Shown here one piece after another: positions 52,992 through 62,804 of a DNA stretch of 64,000 nt. The position numbers were made by a program, and so were the translations under genes. This DNA is from Pleurocapsa minor HA4230-MV1 (GTDB taxonomy: Bacteria; Cyanobacteriota; Cyanobacteriia; Cyanobacteriales; Xenococcaceae). The DNA lies in contig JAHHHZ010000011.1 of assembly GCA_019359095.1 (NCBI GenBank), positions 406,019 through 470,018 on the forward strand. The letters are read 5' to 3'. A model generated the notes under the pieces. The model did no database searches. It was not told where the DNA came from and worked only from the letters and a program-made list of their open reading frames with translations. Within the stretch, counting starts at the first letter, position 1. Every line of letters starts with the position of its first letter.

Positions 52992-53585
52992 ATGCCAATT
53001 AATAGCAAAACTGAATCCGATTATTCTCAATGGCAAGAGTTAGTCAATTTAAAAGATGCTGAGTCTGGATTAGAAAAGATCAAATGTCATTTAGATTTAG
53101 TTCTGTTAGCATTAGAAGCGATCGCCAATATTAGCTCAGAGGAGATAATTCAAGCAGCTCAAGATTTGCAATTAGAATCAGCGCTCGGCGATCGCCTAAC
53201 CCACTGGCAATTTGGCTCTTCTAACCCCAAAAATGATTTTAGCGCCAGCAAAAAACTAGAGGTTGAAGAAGTGCGATCGCTAGTATTAATTATTTGTCAT
53301 TTGGCTAATCAACATCAAGAATTGCTTCGTCGGGGAGTTAATCTATTAGAACAAATTACAGAACAGAATGAATCACCTCATCAGACTACTTTACTCGGTA
53401 ATTATTTAGACAAATTTATTAATTACTATCAAGCCAGAATTGCTAATTCTCAAAATACTTCACTAGAGTCTTTATCTAATTTAGCCTGGAAATTATTAAC
53501 TGCGCTACTGTTTTATAGTGGTCAAAATGGTCATCGTTTATTTTGGGTTGCAATCTTTGACGCTGTTGGGATGAACTTAGATTGA
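52992..53585 (+). CDS. DUF3038 family protein
   Basis: I use the ATG at 52992 (MPINSKTESDYSQWQ); an upstream TTG at 52965 would add nine residues. The 197-residue soluble protein matches DUF3038 of cyanobacteria: LDLVLLALEAIANISSEEII, EEVRSLVLIICHLANQHQEL, LLGNYLDKFINYYQ and a closing NGHRLFWVAIFD. Function unknown. The DUF4335 gene, its usual neighbour in cyanobacteria, follows 81 bp later. Confidence 0.85.
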   Translation: MPINSKTESDYSQWQELVNLKDAESGLEKIKCHLDLVLLALEAIANISSEEIIQAAQDLQLESALGDRLTHWQFGSSNPKNDFSASKKLEVEEVRSLVLIICHLANQHQELLRRGVNLLEQITEQNESPHQTTLLGNYLDKFINYYQARIANSQNTSLESLSNLAWKLLTALLFYSGQNGHRLFWVAIFDAVGMNLD

Positions 53586-53666
53586 TTAAAGATTATAGTT
53601 TAATACAAATATACAAATATAAAATAATCATAATTTAAGCGTAACTTCTAAATTAGCTTCAGCAAA

Positions 53667-54926
53667 ATGTCCTCTACAATCCATCGCTTCACGCCACCTA
53701 CCTGTACGTTAGAAATTATTGGTAAAAAATCGCTCTTTTCTCGCTGGATAAGTTCAGATGTCTTACCAAAATTCCAGTTTAAATTAAAATTTGATGACCC
53801 ACGCCAAACAAATTTAAAACAAGTAACAATTCAGGGAAATCAACAAGAGTTATTACAGCTTCAGAAAGCAATCCAGCAATACATTCAAATACAGCTGCAA
53901 AATTCTTTTCAAGCAAAAAACATTCAGACAAGTTCCAAACCAGAGGTTATTGGTGACAAAATTCCCTATTTGACACCCCAAGGGTTAATGCATCATGAAC
54001 TCTTTTTTGGTTTTTTAACTCATAATAGCGATCGCCATAGTATCAGACTGGGTACAGTACAGCTATTCGATCTGGTGACGGCATTAGAAGCATATCAAAC
54101 TAAAATTCTGGCATCTAAGACTAAACAACCGCAATCTGGGCAAAAAGTTATTCTGCTTGGGGGAGGAATTGCTGCCGTCGCGATTATGGCGATCGCCATA
54201 ATTACTGTTTTGAAACCCCAGACACAGCCAGAGATCGCCATCAATAATTCTCAACCTCAATCTTCAACCAAAATTCCTGAACTAAATGAAATTACTCCCC
54301 CTTCTATCCCAGATCTCAATCAAAAACCTGCTACAACCAAGCTAGGAGAACCCCTTGCTTCGACCAAAAGATTACCGCCACCTCCCGCCGTAGAAACACC
54401 CAAACCTAAGCCTAATATACCAGATCCTGCTGATTACCCATTATCTGATGTTGCCCGTCAGTCAGGATTAGACAACTCAGCTAAGAATAAAAAATCAGCA
54501 AACATAAATCCTCAAACAGCCAAGTCAAAAACCACCATTTTGGAGAAAATACCTACTGCCCAAACCTCTCCCAAAACCTCTCCCCAAGTTCAAACCAGCT
54601 TGAGCGACCCATCTCAGGATTCAGCTGTGCAAAACTCATCTAATCAATCTAGTCAAGCACAACAGGTTGTTACTTATTTTGAAAACAGATGGCAACCACC
54701 CGCAAATCTCAAGCAGAGTCTAGAATATCGCCTGTTGATTAATCGCAACGGTTCTATTACACAGGTAACACCTCTAGGTAAAGCTGCTCAACTTTATTTA
54801 AGTCAAACTAATATTCCCGTCAACGGAGAGGCATTTATTTCTCCTGTGGACAAATCGCAGCCATCGATCATTCGCCTATTGCTAAATCCCAATGGTCAAG
54901 TCCAAGTTTTTACCGAATCAAAATAG
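53667..54926 (+). CDS. DUF4335 family membrane protein
   Basis: A 419-residue protein. The N-terminal part (about 1-150) is the DUF4335 domain: IHRFTPPTCTLEIIGKKSLF, KFQFKLKFDDPRQ and LGTVQLFDLVTALEAY. A single membrane helix follows at about 168-186 (VILLGGGIAAVAIMAIAIITVL). The long region beyond is rich in Pro, Ser, Gln and Lys, ending in a compact domain (about 335-419, YFENRWQPPANLKQSLEYRL, INRNGSITQVTPLGKAA), which should lie outside the membrane. With the DUF3038 protein it is a conserved cyanobacterial pair of unknown role. Confidence 0.8.
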   Translation: MSSTIHRFTPPTCTLEIIGKKSLFSRWISSDVLPKFQFKLKFDDPRQTNLKQVTIQGNQQELLQLQKAIQQYIQIQLQNSFQAKNIQTSSKPEVIGDKIPYLTPQGLMHHELFFGFLTHNSDRHSIRLGTVQLFDLVTALEAYQTKILASKTKQPQSGQKVILLGGGIAAVAIMAIAIITVLKPQTQPEIAINNSQPQSSTKIPELNEITPPSIPDLNQKPATTKLGEPLASTKRLPPPPAVETPKPKPNIPDPADYPLSDVARQSGLDNSAKNKKSANINPQTAKSKTTILEKIPTAQTSPKTSPQVQTSLSDPSQDSAVQNSSNQSSQAQQVVTYFENRWQPPANLKQSLEYRLLINRNGSITQVTPLGKAAQLYLSQTNIPVNGEAFISPVDKSQPSIIRLLLNPNGQVQVFTESK

Positions 54927-54950
54927 TAAAATAAATATTTGAAGCCAGCA

Positions 54951-55205
54951 TTACACGCTATCATCTTTTTGCAAGGGTAGGATATTCCAAGCCTGAATGA
55001 TCATTTGACTCAACCACTTGCGACGCTCTGGATCGAGAACCCGATCATCCTGTAGTATGCTTTCGGTTAACTGCTCGATAGACTGTCCTTGTTGACGAGC
55101 CATTTGAACTACACCTGCGATCGCAGTAGCAATAACTTCTTCATTTACGGCACTATTTTTGAGTGCCAGCATTTCTTCCGTGTTAGCGGGAATAGAATAA
55201 TCCAT
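54951..55205 (-). CDS. Small hypothetical protein, 84 residues
   Basis: A soluble, mainly helical 84-residue protein (AVNEEVIATAIAGVVQMARQ, QSIEQLTESILQDDRVLDPE, RRKWLSQMIIQAWNILP). A HIP1-containing codon stretch and the ATG at 55205 preceding a compact helical sequence support it as a gene. Similar short proteins occur in cyanobacteria, as far as I recall, with no function. It is convergent with the DUF4335 gene. Confidence 0.65.
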   Translation of the reverse strand: MDYSIPANTEEMLALKNSAVNEEVIATAIAGVVQMARQQGQSIEQLTESILQDDRVLDPERRKWLSQMIIQAWNILPLQKDDSV

Positions 55206-55365
55206 GATGGAGTTAGAATTTAAACTAGGATAGTAACTATGTATTGATTTTCAATTTTGACCTGAAATTAGGATACAAAAATTACAATCCCGTCAGCTTA
55301 ACTCAATGCTATTGTATTTGCCTACAGTTTCAAACTTCTTAAGGATATATTAATATTATTTATAT

Positions 55366-57339
55366 ATGAAAGAGTTAGCCTATTTGGAAATACCCACTCC
55401 TGATATTGCAGGGGTAAGAAACTGGTTACAACATACATGGCAGCCTTTATCGGGCGACAAAGTTAAGACTCGTGATGGAATTCGGGTTAAATTTGCCATA
55501 CCTGATAGTGAGGTATCAATATTTGTTTGGCAGTTACAACGCACTACTTATCTGAAGGTATTTCAGTGGGGGCAAGGCAATCAAGCAAAGCAAATTAAAC
55601 AGCAACTAATTTCCGAAATTCAGGCTGTATATCCCCCAAGTTATCCTGCTCCACCTGAAGTTGATTTGTCACAACAATCAATTTTTGCAGCTTTAGAGTC
55701 AGATTATCCAAAAACCGTGCATTTCTTTCAGAAAATGCCTAATGGAGAATACGATCTCAATCGAGTTTATTGGTGGGAAAAACGCTGGCGTGAAAGTGTG
55801 AAGCATCCACAACAGCCCCAGGAAGTTATTTTTAAAGGCAATACAGGCTCTAGTAAACAGCATTTCGATTTGATTTATATTGGTGGGGCGCTAGGAGTGA
55901 TTCACGCTGCGGTGATGGCACTCAAAGGCTACAGAGTGCTACTGGTAGAAAGACTTCCCTTTGGCAGAATGAATCGAGAGTGGAATATTTCTCGTGATGA
56001 GTTCCAGAGTTTGATTAATTTGGGCTTATTTACTCCCGAAGAATTTGAGTCTGTCATCGCTGCCGAATATATAGACGGTTTTAGTAAGTTTTTTGATGCT
56101 TATAACCCACCTAATCTTCAAGCAGCAGTCTTGCATACCCCTAGAGTTCTTAACGTGGCGATCGATGCGGAAAAACTCCTGCGCTTTTGTGGCGATAAAC
56201 TACGTCAGTCGGGCGGAGAAATTTGGGATGAAACAGAATTTATTCGCGCCGACGTTACAGATACAGAGGTGACGGTTAAACTTACCCATCTACCGACCAA
56301 AACTAGTAAACAAGCAAGCGCCAGACTACTGATAGATGCTATGGGTACTGCTTCGCCGATCGCTTGGCAACTAAATGGTGGACGTGCTTTTGATAGTGTT
56401 TGTCCTACAGTAGGAGCAGTAATTAAAAGTGGTTTTGCTCCCGAAGTTTGGGACAAAGATTACGGAGATGTTTTAAATTCTCACGGTGATATATCTAGGG
56501 GTAGACAGTTAATTTGGGAACTGTTTCCCGCAGGTAATGGAGAATTAACCTTCTATCTCTTTCATTATCATCAGGTGCATCCAGACAATCCTGGCTCGTT
56601 ACTAGAAATGTACGAGGACTTTTTTACCATCTTGCCAGAGTATCGTCGTTGCGATATGGAACAGCTAGTCTGGAAAAAGCCGACTTTTGGCTATATTCCA
56701 GGACACTTTAGTACTAGCGATCGCGATCGCACCGTGGCATTCGATCGGTTAGTGGCGATCGGTGATGCTGCTTCTCTCCAGTCTCCTCTAATTTTTACTG
56801 GCTTCGGTTCTTTGGTGCGTAACTTAGAACGTTTAACTACCCTGCTTAATACTGCTTTGCAGCACGATCTACTTTCAGCTAAACATCTCAACCAAATTAG
56901 AGCCTATCAAAGCAATATTTCTGTCACCTGGCTATTCTCTAAAGGCATGATGGTACCGACGGGTAAAACTCTACCTCCCCAGAGAATTAATTCCATGTTA
57001 AATACTTTTTTTGGTTTGCTGGCAGACGAACCACCTGAAGTTGCCGATACTTTTATTAAAGATCGTACTGACTGGCTTACCTTTACCCGATTAGCCTTAA
57101 TTGCCGCCCGTAAGAACCCCGCCTTACTAGTTTGGATTCTAGAAATGGCTGGAAGCAAAGATCTCTTGCGCTGGTTGGGTTCATATTTATCTTTCAACCT
57201 TGATGCTTTAAGAAACTTACTAATGGCGAGTTGGTTTCCTGGCTTACTAAAAAAATCACAGCCCTGGCTAGAAAAGAAAAACCCTGCTCTATGGCTGAAG
57301 TTAATCAGTTTAAATTATCAACTACGGCATTCTAAATAG
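55366..57339 (+). CDS. cruA: FAD-dependent lycopene cyclase, CruA type
   Basis: A 657-residue flavoprotein. The dinucleotide-binding region is FDLIYIGGALGVIHAAVMAL, then GYRVLLVERLPFGRMNREWNIS, a segment characteristic of the CruA/CruP lycopene cyclase family. LLIDAMGTASPIAWQ and VAIGDAASLQSPLIFTGFGS complete the flavoprotein fold. The ~150-residue N-terminal extension and the overall length match CruA rather than CruP. It would form beta- or gamma-rings on lycopene for carotenoid synthesis. The cruA/cruP distinction is made from memory of the motifs, so it should be tested by phylogeny. Confidence 0.75.
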   Translation: MKELAYLEIPTPDIAGVRNWLQHTWQPLSGDKVKTRDGIRVKFAIPDSEVSIFVWQLQRTTYLKVFQWGQGNQAKQIKQQLISEIQAVYPPSYPAPPEVDLSQQSIFAALESDYPKTVHFFQKMPNGEYDLNRVYWWEKRWRESVKHPQQPQEVIFKGNTGSSKQHFDLIYIGGALGVIHAAVMALKGYRVLLVERLPFGRMNREWNISRDEFQSLINLGLFTPEEFESVIAAEYIDGFSKFFDAYNPPNLQAAVLHTPRVLNVAIDAEKLLRFCGDKLRQSGGEIWDETEFIRADVTDTEVTVKLTHLPTKTSKQASARLLIDAMGTASPIAWQLNGGRAFDSVCPTVGAVIKSGFAPEVWDKDYGDVLNSHGDISRGRQLIWELFPAGNGELTFYLFHYHQVHPDNPGSLLEMYEDFFTILPEYRRCDMEQLVWKKPTFGYIPGHFSTSDRDRTVAFDRLVAIGDAASLQSPLIFTGFGSLVRNLERLTTLLNTALQHDLLSAKHLNQIRAYQSNISVTWLFSKGMMVPTGKTLPPQRINSMLNTFFGLLADEPPEVADTFIKDRTDWLTFTRLALIAARKNPALLVWILEMAGSKDLLRWLGSYLSFNLDALRNLLMASWFPGLLKKSQPWLEKKNPALWLKLISLNYQLRHSK

Positions 57340-57496
57340 GCAAAACAAAAAATTAAAGCTTTAGTTAGTAGGGATTTGGAGACTTGGGGATTTAGGGATT
57401 TAGGGATTTAGGAAAAACAACGCTGATGTACTCTCCCCATTTCCCCATTTCCCCAATCTCTATCAATCAACAAGTGTAGGCAACATCCCCATCAAC

Positions 57497-58660
57497 TTAT
57501 TTACCCATGCCTAGCTGTTGTGCTTTTTGGTATACTTTTCCTTCCGTTAATAGAGAAGGAGCAATAACCACATCTACCTGCTGCATTTCCTTGAGATTTT
57601 TAGCACCCAAAGTTCCCATGCTGGTTTTAATTGCCCCTAGCAGATTGTGAGTTCCATCATCAAGTCTAGCTGGGCCAACCATAATCTCTTTGATCGTGCC
57701 TGTCGTTCCTACCTTAATTCGAGTCCCACGGGGTAATACAGGGCTAGGAGTTGCCATTCCCCAATGAAAATCGCCCCCAGGAGCTTCTGCTGCACGAGCA
57801 ATAGGAGAGCCGATCATCACAGCATCTGCACCACAGGCAAGGCATTTACAAATATCGCCTCCAGTGACAATACCACCATCAGAAATTACTGGCACATATC
57901 TACCTGTTTCGGCGTAATAATCATCTCGCGCTGCCGTACAGTCAGCCGTTGCCGTTGCTTGAGGAACACCAACACCCAAGACACCACGAGAGGTACAGGC
58001 TGCACCAGGCCCAATCCCAACTAAGACTCCCGCAGCGCCAGCCCTCATTAATTTGAGAGCAACTTCGTAGGTGACACAGTTACCTAGTACTACGGGCATG
58101 GGCATTGACTGGCAAAAAGTAGCTAAATCTAATGAGGCGATCGCTTCTGGAGCTAAATGATCCGTGGATACTACTGTCGCCTGAATAAAGACCAGATCTG
58201 CTCCTGCCTCCGCGACAATTTTGCCATATTTACTTGCGCCTGCGGGAGTTAAGCTGACAGCGGCGATCGCATCTTGTTTTTTTATTTCCTGAATTCTTTG
58301 AGTGATCAATTCTGGTTTGATCGGTTCGGCATAAAGCTGCTGCATCAAACCAACAAATTCATCATTCCCAACAGACTCAATTTTCTGCAAAATTGGTTCA
58401 GGGTTTTCATATCGAGTCTGTATCCCTTCGAGGTTTAAAACTCCAATTGACCCTAACTTTGAAAGTAAAACTGCCATTTTTACATCAACCACTCCATCCA
58501 TTGCACTAGCTAGGATCGGTATTTCGCGGTTGATTCCGCCAATTTCCCAGGTAGTATCAGCTAGACTAGGGTCTAGGGTACGCACTCCAGGGGATAATGC
58601 GATTTCATCAAATCCATAGGCTCTACGAGCCTTTTTTCCGCGACCAATTGATATTTCCAC
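57497..58660 (-). CDS. guaB3: GuaB3-type IMP dehydrogenase-like protein
   Basis: A 387-residue barrel protein of the IMPDH/GMP-reductase superfamily without CBS domains. It has RGKKARRAYGFDEIALSPG, ILASAMDGVVDVKMAVLL and the catalytic cysteine loop VGIGPGAACTSRGVLGVGVP, then VISDGGIVTGGDICKCLACG. The GuaB3 group of actinobacteria and cyanobacteria has been reported to have GMP reductase rather than IMP dehydrogenase activity in a cyanobacterium. It therefore probably adjusts purine nucleotide balance. Confidence 0.9.
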   Translation of the reverse strand: MEISIGRGKKARRAYGFDEIALSPGVRTLDPSLADTTWEIGGINREIPILASAMDGVVDVKMAVLLSKLGSIGVLNLEGIQTRYENPEPILQKIESVGNDEFVGLMQQLYAEPIKPELITQRIQEIKKQDAIAAVSLTPAGASKYGKIVAEAGADLVFIQATVVSTDHLAPEAIASLDLATFCQSMPMPVVLGNCVTYEVALKLMRAGAAGVLVGIGPGAACTSRGVLGVGVPQATATADCTAARDDYYAETGRYVPVISDGGIVTGGDICKCLACGADAVMIGSPIARAAEAPGGDFHWGMATPSPVLPRGTRIKVGTTGTIKEIMVGPARLDDGTHNLLGAIKTSMGTLGAKNLKEMQQVDVVIAPSLLTEGKVYQKAQQLGMGK

Positions 58661-58787
58661 GCTCTTGATTCGTTCCCAAAGCTTATTAACTTAGGCTATC
58701 AAATTTTATCCATTTTTGAACATAAATCGCTGCAAACAGTTTTACAGCTATAAGCTTTTAGCTAAGTTTTTAGTGAAAGTCCACAGT

Positions 58788-59915
58788 TTATCTGCTTAAG
58801 ATAACTACAGCATTTTGTCCGCCAAAACCGAAGCTGAGACAGATGGCATGACTAATCTTTGCTTGTCTTGCCTGAGTAACTACATCCAAATCAAATTCCA
58901 AATCTTTTAACCCAACACAGGGAGGCAAATAATTGTGCTTTATCGCCATTAAAGTTAAGGCGGTGTTAATTGCGCCAGATGCACCCAGAGTATGACCTAT
59001 AGCTCCTTTAGATGAACTTACTGCTACTTGAGGAAATATCTGTTGAATCAGCTGCGCTTCATGGCGATCGTTCAAGACTGTACTAGTGCCATGGGCATGA
59101 ATATAATCGATCGCCTTTGCTTCTAGATTACTCCGTTCTAACGACTGTTTGATTGCTCTGGCGGCACTGCCATTTACTGCTTGGGGGGTACTGATATGGT
59201 AAGCGTCACAGGTTAAGCCAAAGCCTTTGATTCTGCCGTAGATCTGTGCTGAGCGATGAGCAGCTGACTCTGCCGTTTCTAACACAAACATTGCGCCACC
59301 TTCACCTAAAACTAAACCTTCTCGCGATCGATCGAAGGGATAACAACCTGTAGTAGCTAATGCACCCATTTGGGCAAAAGCAGTTAAAGTTAGAGGACTA
59401 ATTGGCGTTTCCACAGCTCCCGCAATAACTCTTTCACATCGACCTGTTTTAATTAGTTCATAGCCTCTCGCTAATGCCCAAATTCCTGTGGCACAGGCAG
59501 CCATTGGGGCTAGTACTGGAGCAGTAGTTTGGAGATAATTAGCCGTAATAATTGCAGGCTGATGAGGTAAAGTTTGTAACCAATTAAAGTTTAAATTATT
59601 TGCTTGATGCCTGGACATTTGGCTAGACAAATTTTCCCAAGTTGCCTGACAACTACGGCTTGAGCCAATGACAACACCAGTATCGGTTAATGGTATGTGT
59701 AACTCAGCATCTTGTAGCACATCAATGAGAACTTTCTGAGTTAAATCGCTGATCTGACTTGGCTGGGAATCAATTATTCCTAAAGGGTAAGCAGGAAGTT
59801 GCTCAAAAATTTGGCGCGACTTAATTCCTGATTTTCTTTGTAAAATACTTGACCAAGTTGATTGGAGTGAACCGAGACAAGAACTTAATCCTATCCCAGT
59901 AATTACCACGTCCAT
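58788..59915 (-). CDS. Beta-ketoacyl-ACP synthase-like protein (FabF paralogue)
   Basis: A 375-residue thiolase-fold enzyme with the Cys-His-His triad: LAPMAACATGIWALARGY (Cys), YIHAHGTSTVLND (His) and KGAIGHTLGASGAINTAL (His), plus the final CLSFGFGGQNAV. It is shorter than FabF (about 410 residues), with a brief N-terminus (MDVVITGIGLSSCLGSLQST). A condensing step in fatty acid or related acyl synthesis is expected; the shortened form may be a second, specialised synthase. No ACP or other fatty acid gene is nearby. Confidence 0.85.
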   Translation of the reverse strand: MDVVITGIGLSSCLGSLQSTWSSILQRKSGIKSRQIFEQLPAYPLGIIDSQPSQISDLTQKVLIDVLQDAELHIPLTDTGVVIGSSRSCQATWENLSSQMSRHQANNLNFNWLQTLPHQPAIITANYLQTTAPVLAPMAACATGIWALARGYELIKTGRCERVIAGAVETPISPLTLTAFAQMGALATTGCYPFDRSREGLVLGEGGAMFVLETAESAAHRSAQIYGRIKGFGLTCDAYHISTPQAVNGSAARAIKQSLERSNLEAKAIDYIHAHGTSTVLNDRHEAQLIQQIFPQVAVSSSKGAIGHTLGASGAINTALTLMAIKHNYLPPCVGLKDLEFDLDVVTQARQAKISHAICLSFGFGGQNAVVILSR

Positions 59916-60005
59916 AGGCTGGTGAAGTTATTTGAAATTATGAGCTTAGGGTCTAAAACTATTAAATTAGAGACTTGCTGCTAATAACCAAAATCCGTTT
60001 ATTTT

Positions 60006-60761
60006 TTAAGGTTTTTTCAGATTTTCTAAGCCTTCAACTACTTTAGCTGTGCCAATGCGATCGCCTTGCTTGATTTGCTCAACGATATCCATGCCTTCAA
60101 CTACTTTGCCAAAGACAGCATAGTCTCCATCTAGTGAAGGTAAGTCTTCTAGGGCGATATAGAACTGGGAAGAAGCCGAATCAGGCATGGCAGAACGAGC
60201 CATCGCAATGACACCGCGATCGTGTTTGAGAACTACAGAAGAACTAGGGAGCTTGGCTTTGCTATAGGTAGGCTTTTCGTCTCCATCTAGTTTTATCTCT
60301 AGGGGAATGCGACGCTCCATACCAGTTTCAGGATCGGTAAAGCCACCCGTCCCCAGTTGCCCAGCAAAATTCGGATCTTTTCCTTGAGGATCGCCACCTT
60401 GAGCGACAAATCCAGGAATCACTCGGTGAAACACTAGTCCATCGTAAACACCTCGATCGATCAGATCGACGAAATTACCCGCAGTTGTTGGTGCTTCTGT
60501 ACCATTGATTTCAATCAGGATAGGAGAACCATTAACCTGCAATTCTACCTTTGCCATCCCCTCTAGCTGGGGCAAATTATTACTCATTTTATTACTGTTT
60601 TTGGCACTCGCCAATTGTGATTGATTAGTTGCCAGATTATCAGATGATGAGGATGATTGCGAAATATCTGTCGCGGATGTCGCACATCCTCCTAGTACCA
60701 AACTGCTGATTAACAGTAACGAAAACATTTTGATTAACCACGCATTAGATTTTTGAGTCAT
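60006..60761 (-). CDS. Peptidyl-prolyl cis-trans isomerase (cyclophilin), lipoprotein
   Basis: A 251-residue protein with a lipoprotein signal ([19 protein letters not shown]; lipobox LGGC, so lipid-anchored outside the inner membrane). A Ser-rich linker leads to a cyclophilin domain (about 72-250): [20 protein letters not shown] with the catalytic arginine in [36 protein letters not shown] and [15 protein letters not shown]. It should speed proline isomerisation of exported or thylakoid-lumen proteins. Transcription ends toward the ketoacyl synthase gene. Confidence 0.9.
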   Translation of the reverse strand: MTQKSNAWLIKMFSLLLISSLVLGGCATSATDISQSSSSSDNLATNQSQLASAKNSNKMSNNLPQLEGMAKVELQVNGSPILIEINGTEAPTTAGNFVDLIDRGVYDGLVFHRVIPGFVAQGGDPQGKDPNFAGQLGTGGFTDPETGMERRIPLEIKLDGDEKPTYSKAKLPSSSVVLKHDRGVIAMARSAMPDSASSQFYIALEDLPSLDGDYAVFGKVVEGMDIVEQIKQGDRIGTAKVVEGLENLKKP

Positions 60762-60969
60762 ATTCTAAATTTTGACTGATTACCGCTGATGACATTGACC
60801 GTTGTAGCTTAATTTCTACTTAACTAGTGTAGTTTCAAATCTTTTTGATGATGGAAAAACTCAAGCTTTTTGCTATCAGTAAGTTTTAAATATATCTTCA
60901 CAATTGCCCACTTTTCTAAGCAAAATTATGGCAAATTGTGTAATATATACGTAGTTAAATAATTAAATT

Positions 60970-62709
60970 ATGCCACACGAACAATTAGATTTATCAAGTA
61001 ACAAACCAGTATTGTCTTGGGCAAATCATGCACTCGATCATCAAGAAGCCCAAATGGCAAAAAATGTCGCATCTCTTCCTTTTGTCTTTAAGCATGTGGC
61101 ATTGATGCCTGATGTTCATTTGGGCAAAGGAGCATTAGTCGGTTCAGTTATTGCCACGAAAGATGCGGTAATTCCTGCTGCTGTCGGGGTTGATATTGGT
61201 TGTTTTACAGGAGATACCAAAGTCCCTTTAGTAGATGGTAAAGAGTATAGAATTGCCGAGCTGGCTAATCATGGGCGCTCAATCTATGTCTATGCCTGTA
61301 CGGACACTGGTAAAATCGTCTGTGCCAAAGCGATCGCCAGAAAAACTAGAATTAATGCTGATTTGATCAAAGTAGTTTTGGATAATGACTACGAAATCAA
61401 ATGTACTCCAGACCATCAATTTATGTTACGAGATGGAAATTATAGGCAGGCTAGCGATCTCAAGCCAAATGATTCTTTGATGCCTTTCTACTCCAAAGTA
61501 GACAAAGATGGATACACTTTGATTCAGCAAAACTATTCTGGAAGATGGCAAAAAGCTCATTGGATTGTTGCTCGTTCAGGGATTTTGGGTGATGAAATTC
61601 CTAAATTGGCAAATCCACAGAATCATCGACAATATGAGCATGGTTATAATCACAAAGTAGTTTCAGTCATTTCCACAGTAGAAAAAGAAGATGTTTATTG
61701 TTTAAGTGTTCCTGATTACAATAACTTTGCCCTGAGTGCAGGTGTGTTTGTCCACAATTGCGGGATGGCTGCACTGAAGCTGCCTTTTACAGGCGATCGC
61801 CTTGAAGGAAAGTTAAAAAAGATTCGTCATCAAATAGAGCGTTCAATTCCCGTTGGTAGATGGGAAAACAAAAGTATTGAGCAGAAAGTTACTAATTGGC
61901 AAGGATGGCGAGATTTTAAAGAACTACATCCAGGAGTACAAGATTTAGATAATAAGGCTCAAAAACAAATGGGTTCTTTAGGTGGCGGGAATCACTTTAT
62001 CGAACTTTGTTTGGACACAGATAATTATGTCTGGTTGATGCTTCATTCTGGTTCACGACACATTGGCAACAAGTTGGCTCAATGTCATATTTCCACAGGT
62101 AAAAAACTGGCTGAGTTAGCCGATCTTAGTTTGCCCGATCCTGACTTAGCTTATTTTGTGGCAGGTACGCCCGAATTTGAGGCTTATTGGCGCGATTTAC
62201 AGTGGGCGCAAGATTATGCTCGTTTCAATCGAGACGTGATGATGGAGCGTTTTAAACGGATTGTCGAGGAATTTGTTACAGGAGGTAAAGAGATTAAGCC
62301 TTTATTATCTGTAAATTGTCATCATAACTATGCCGAAAAAGAAGTTCACTTTGGGGAAGACGTTTATGTAACTCGTAAGGGAGCAGTCCGCGCTCAATCA
62401 GAAGACTACGGCATTATTCCTGGTTCAATGGGGACTAAATCTTATATCGTCAGAGGGAAAGGAAACCATGACAGCTATTGCTCTTGTTCTCATGGCGCAG
62501 GCAGATTAATGTCTCGTACCAGAGCGAAAAAAGAGTTTACGGTGGAGGATGTGATTGAGCAAACTCAGGGGGTTGAATGTCGTAAAGACAGCAAGATTAT
62601 CGATGAAATTCCTGGAGCATATAAGCCGATTGAAGAGGTGATGGCACAGCAATCGGATTTAGTCGAAGTTGTCGCTACGATCAAACAAGTAGTCTGCGTC
62701 AAGGGTTGA
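60970..62709 (+). CDS. rtcB: RtcB-type RNA ligase, interrupted by an intein
   Basis: The 579-residue precursor is an RtcB 3'-phosphate/5'-OH RNA ligase with an in-frame intein (residues 78-263). Splicing would leave a 393-residue RtcB, close to the 408 of E. coli RtcB. The N-terminal extein has ALMPDVHLGKGALVGSVIAT and AAVGVDIG, and the C-terminal extein has CGMAALKLP, GSLGGGNHFIELCLD, LHSGSRHIGN, NCHHNYAEKE and SHGAGRLMSRTRAKKE, where the histidine is the guanylylated residue. The first residue after the intein is the conserved manganese-binding cysteine, so the ligase can only be active after splicing. The ligase joins RNA ends in repair or tRNA healing. It diverges from the cyclophilin gene. 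Confidence 0.95.
   Translation: MPHEQLDLSSNKPVLSWANHALDHQEAQMAKNVASLPFVFKHVALMPDVHLGKGALVGSVIATKDAVIPAAVGVDIGCFTGDTKVPLVDGKEYRIAELANHGRSIYVYACTDTGKIVCAKAIARKTRINADLIKVVLDNDYEIKCTPDHQFMLRDGNYRQASDLKPNDSLMPFYSKVDKDGYTLIQQNYSGRWQKAHWIVARSGILGDEIPKLANPQNHRQYEHGYNHKVVSVISTVEKEDVYCLSVPDYNNFALSAGVFVHNCGMAALKLPFTGDRLEGKLKKIRHQIERSIPVGRWENKSIEQKVTNWQGWRDFKELHPGVQDLDNKAQKQMGSLGGGNHFIELCLDTDNYVWLMLHSGSRHIGNKLAQCHISTGKKLAELADLSLPDPDLAYFVAGTPEFEAYWRDLQWAQDYARFNRDVMMERFKRIVEEFVTGGKEIKPLLSVNCHHNYAEKEVHFGEDVYVTRKGAVRAQSEDYGIIPGSMGTKSYIVRGKGNHDSYCSCSHGAGRLMSRTRAKKEFTVEDVIEQTQGVECRKDSKIIDEIPGAYKPIEEVMAQQSDLVEVVATIKQVVCVKG
61201..61758 (+). other. Mini-intein in RtcB, 186 residues
   Basis: The insert starts at Cys1 (CFTGDTKVPLVDGKEYRI, block A). 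It continues with IKCTPDHQFMLRDGNYRQA (block B, Thr-x-x-His), and ends with VYCLSVPDYNNFALSAGVF (block F) and VHN followed by Cys+1 (block G). All residues for a standard class 1 splicing reaction are present. There is no LAGLIDADG endonuclease. The middle stretch (DKDGYTLIQQNYSGRWQKAH, then IPKLANPQNHRQYEHGYNHK) may be a remnant of a small HNH-like endonuclease, but this is uncertain. It sits at the metal-binding cysteine of the ligase, the usual choice of active-site location for inteins. Confidence 0.92.
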
Positions 62710-62804
62710 TGATTAGATGCCCTAGCCAGAAGGGCGATCGCTTGATTGTCGATTAATCTGTAGGGCGATCGCTAAATATTGCTAAATATTATTTATTTTG
62801 CCGT

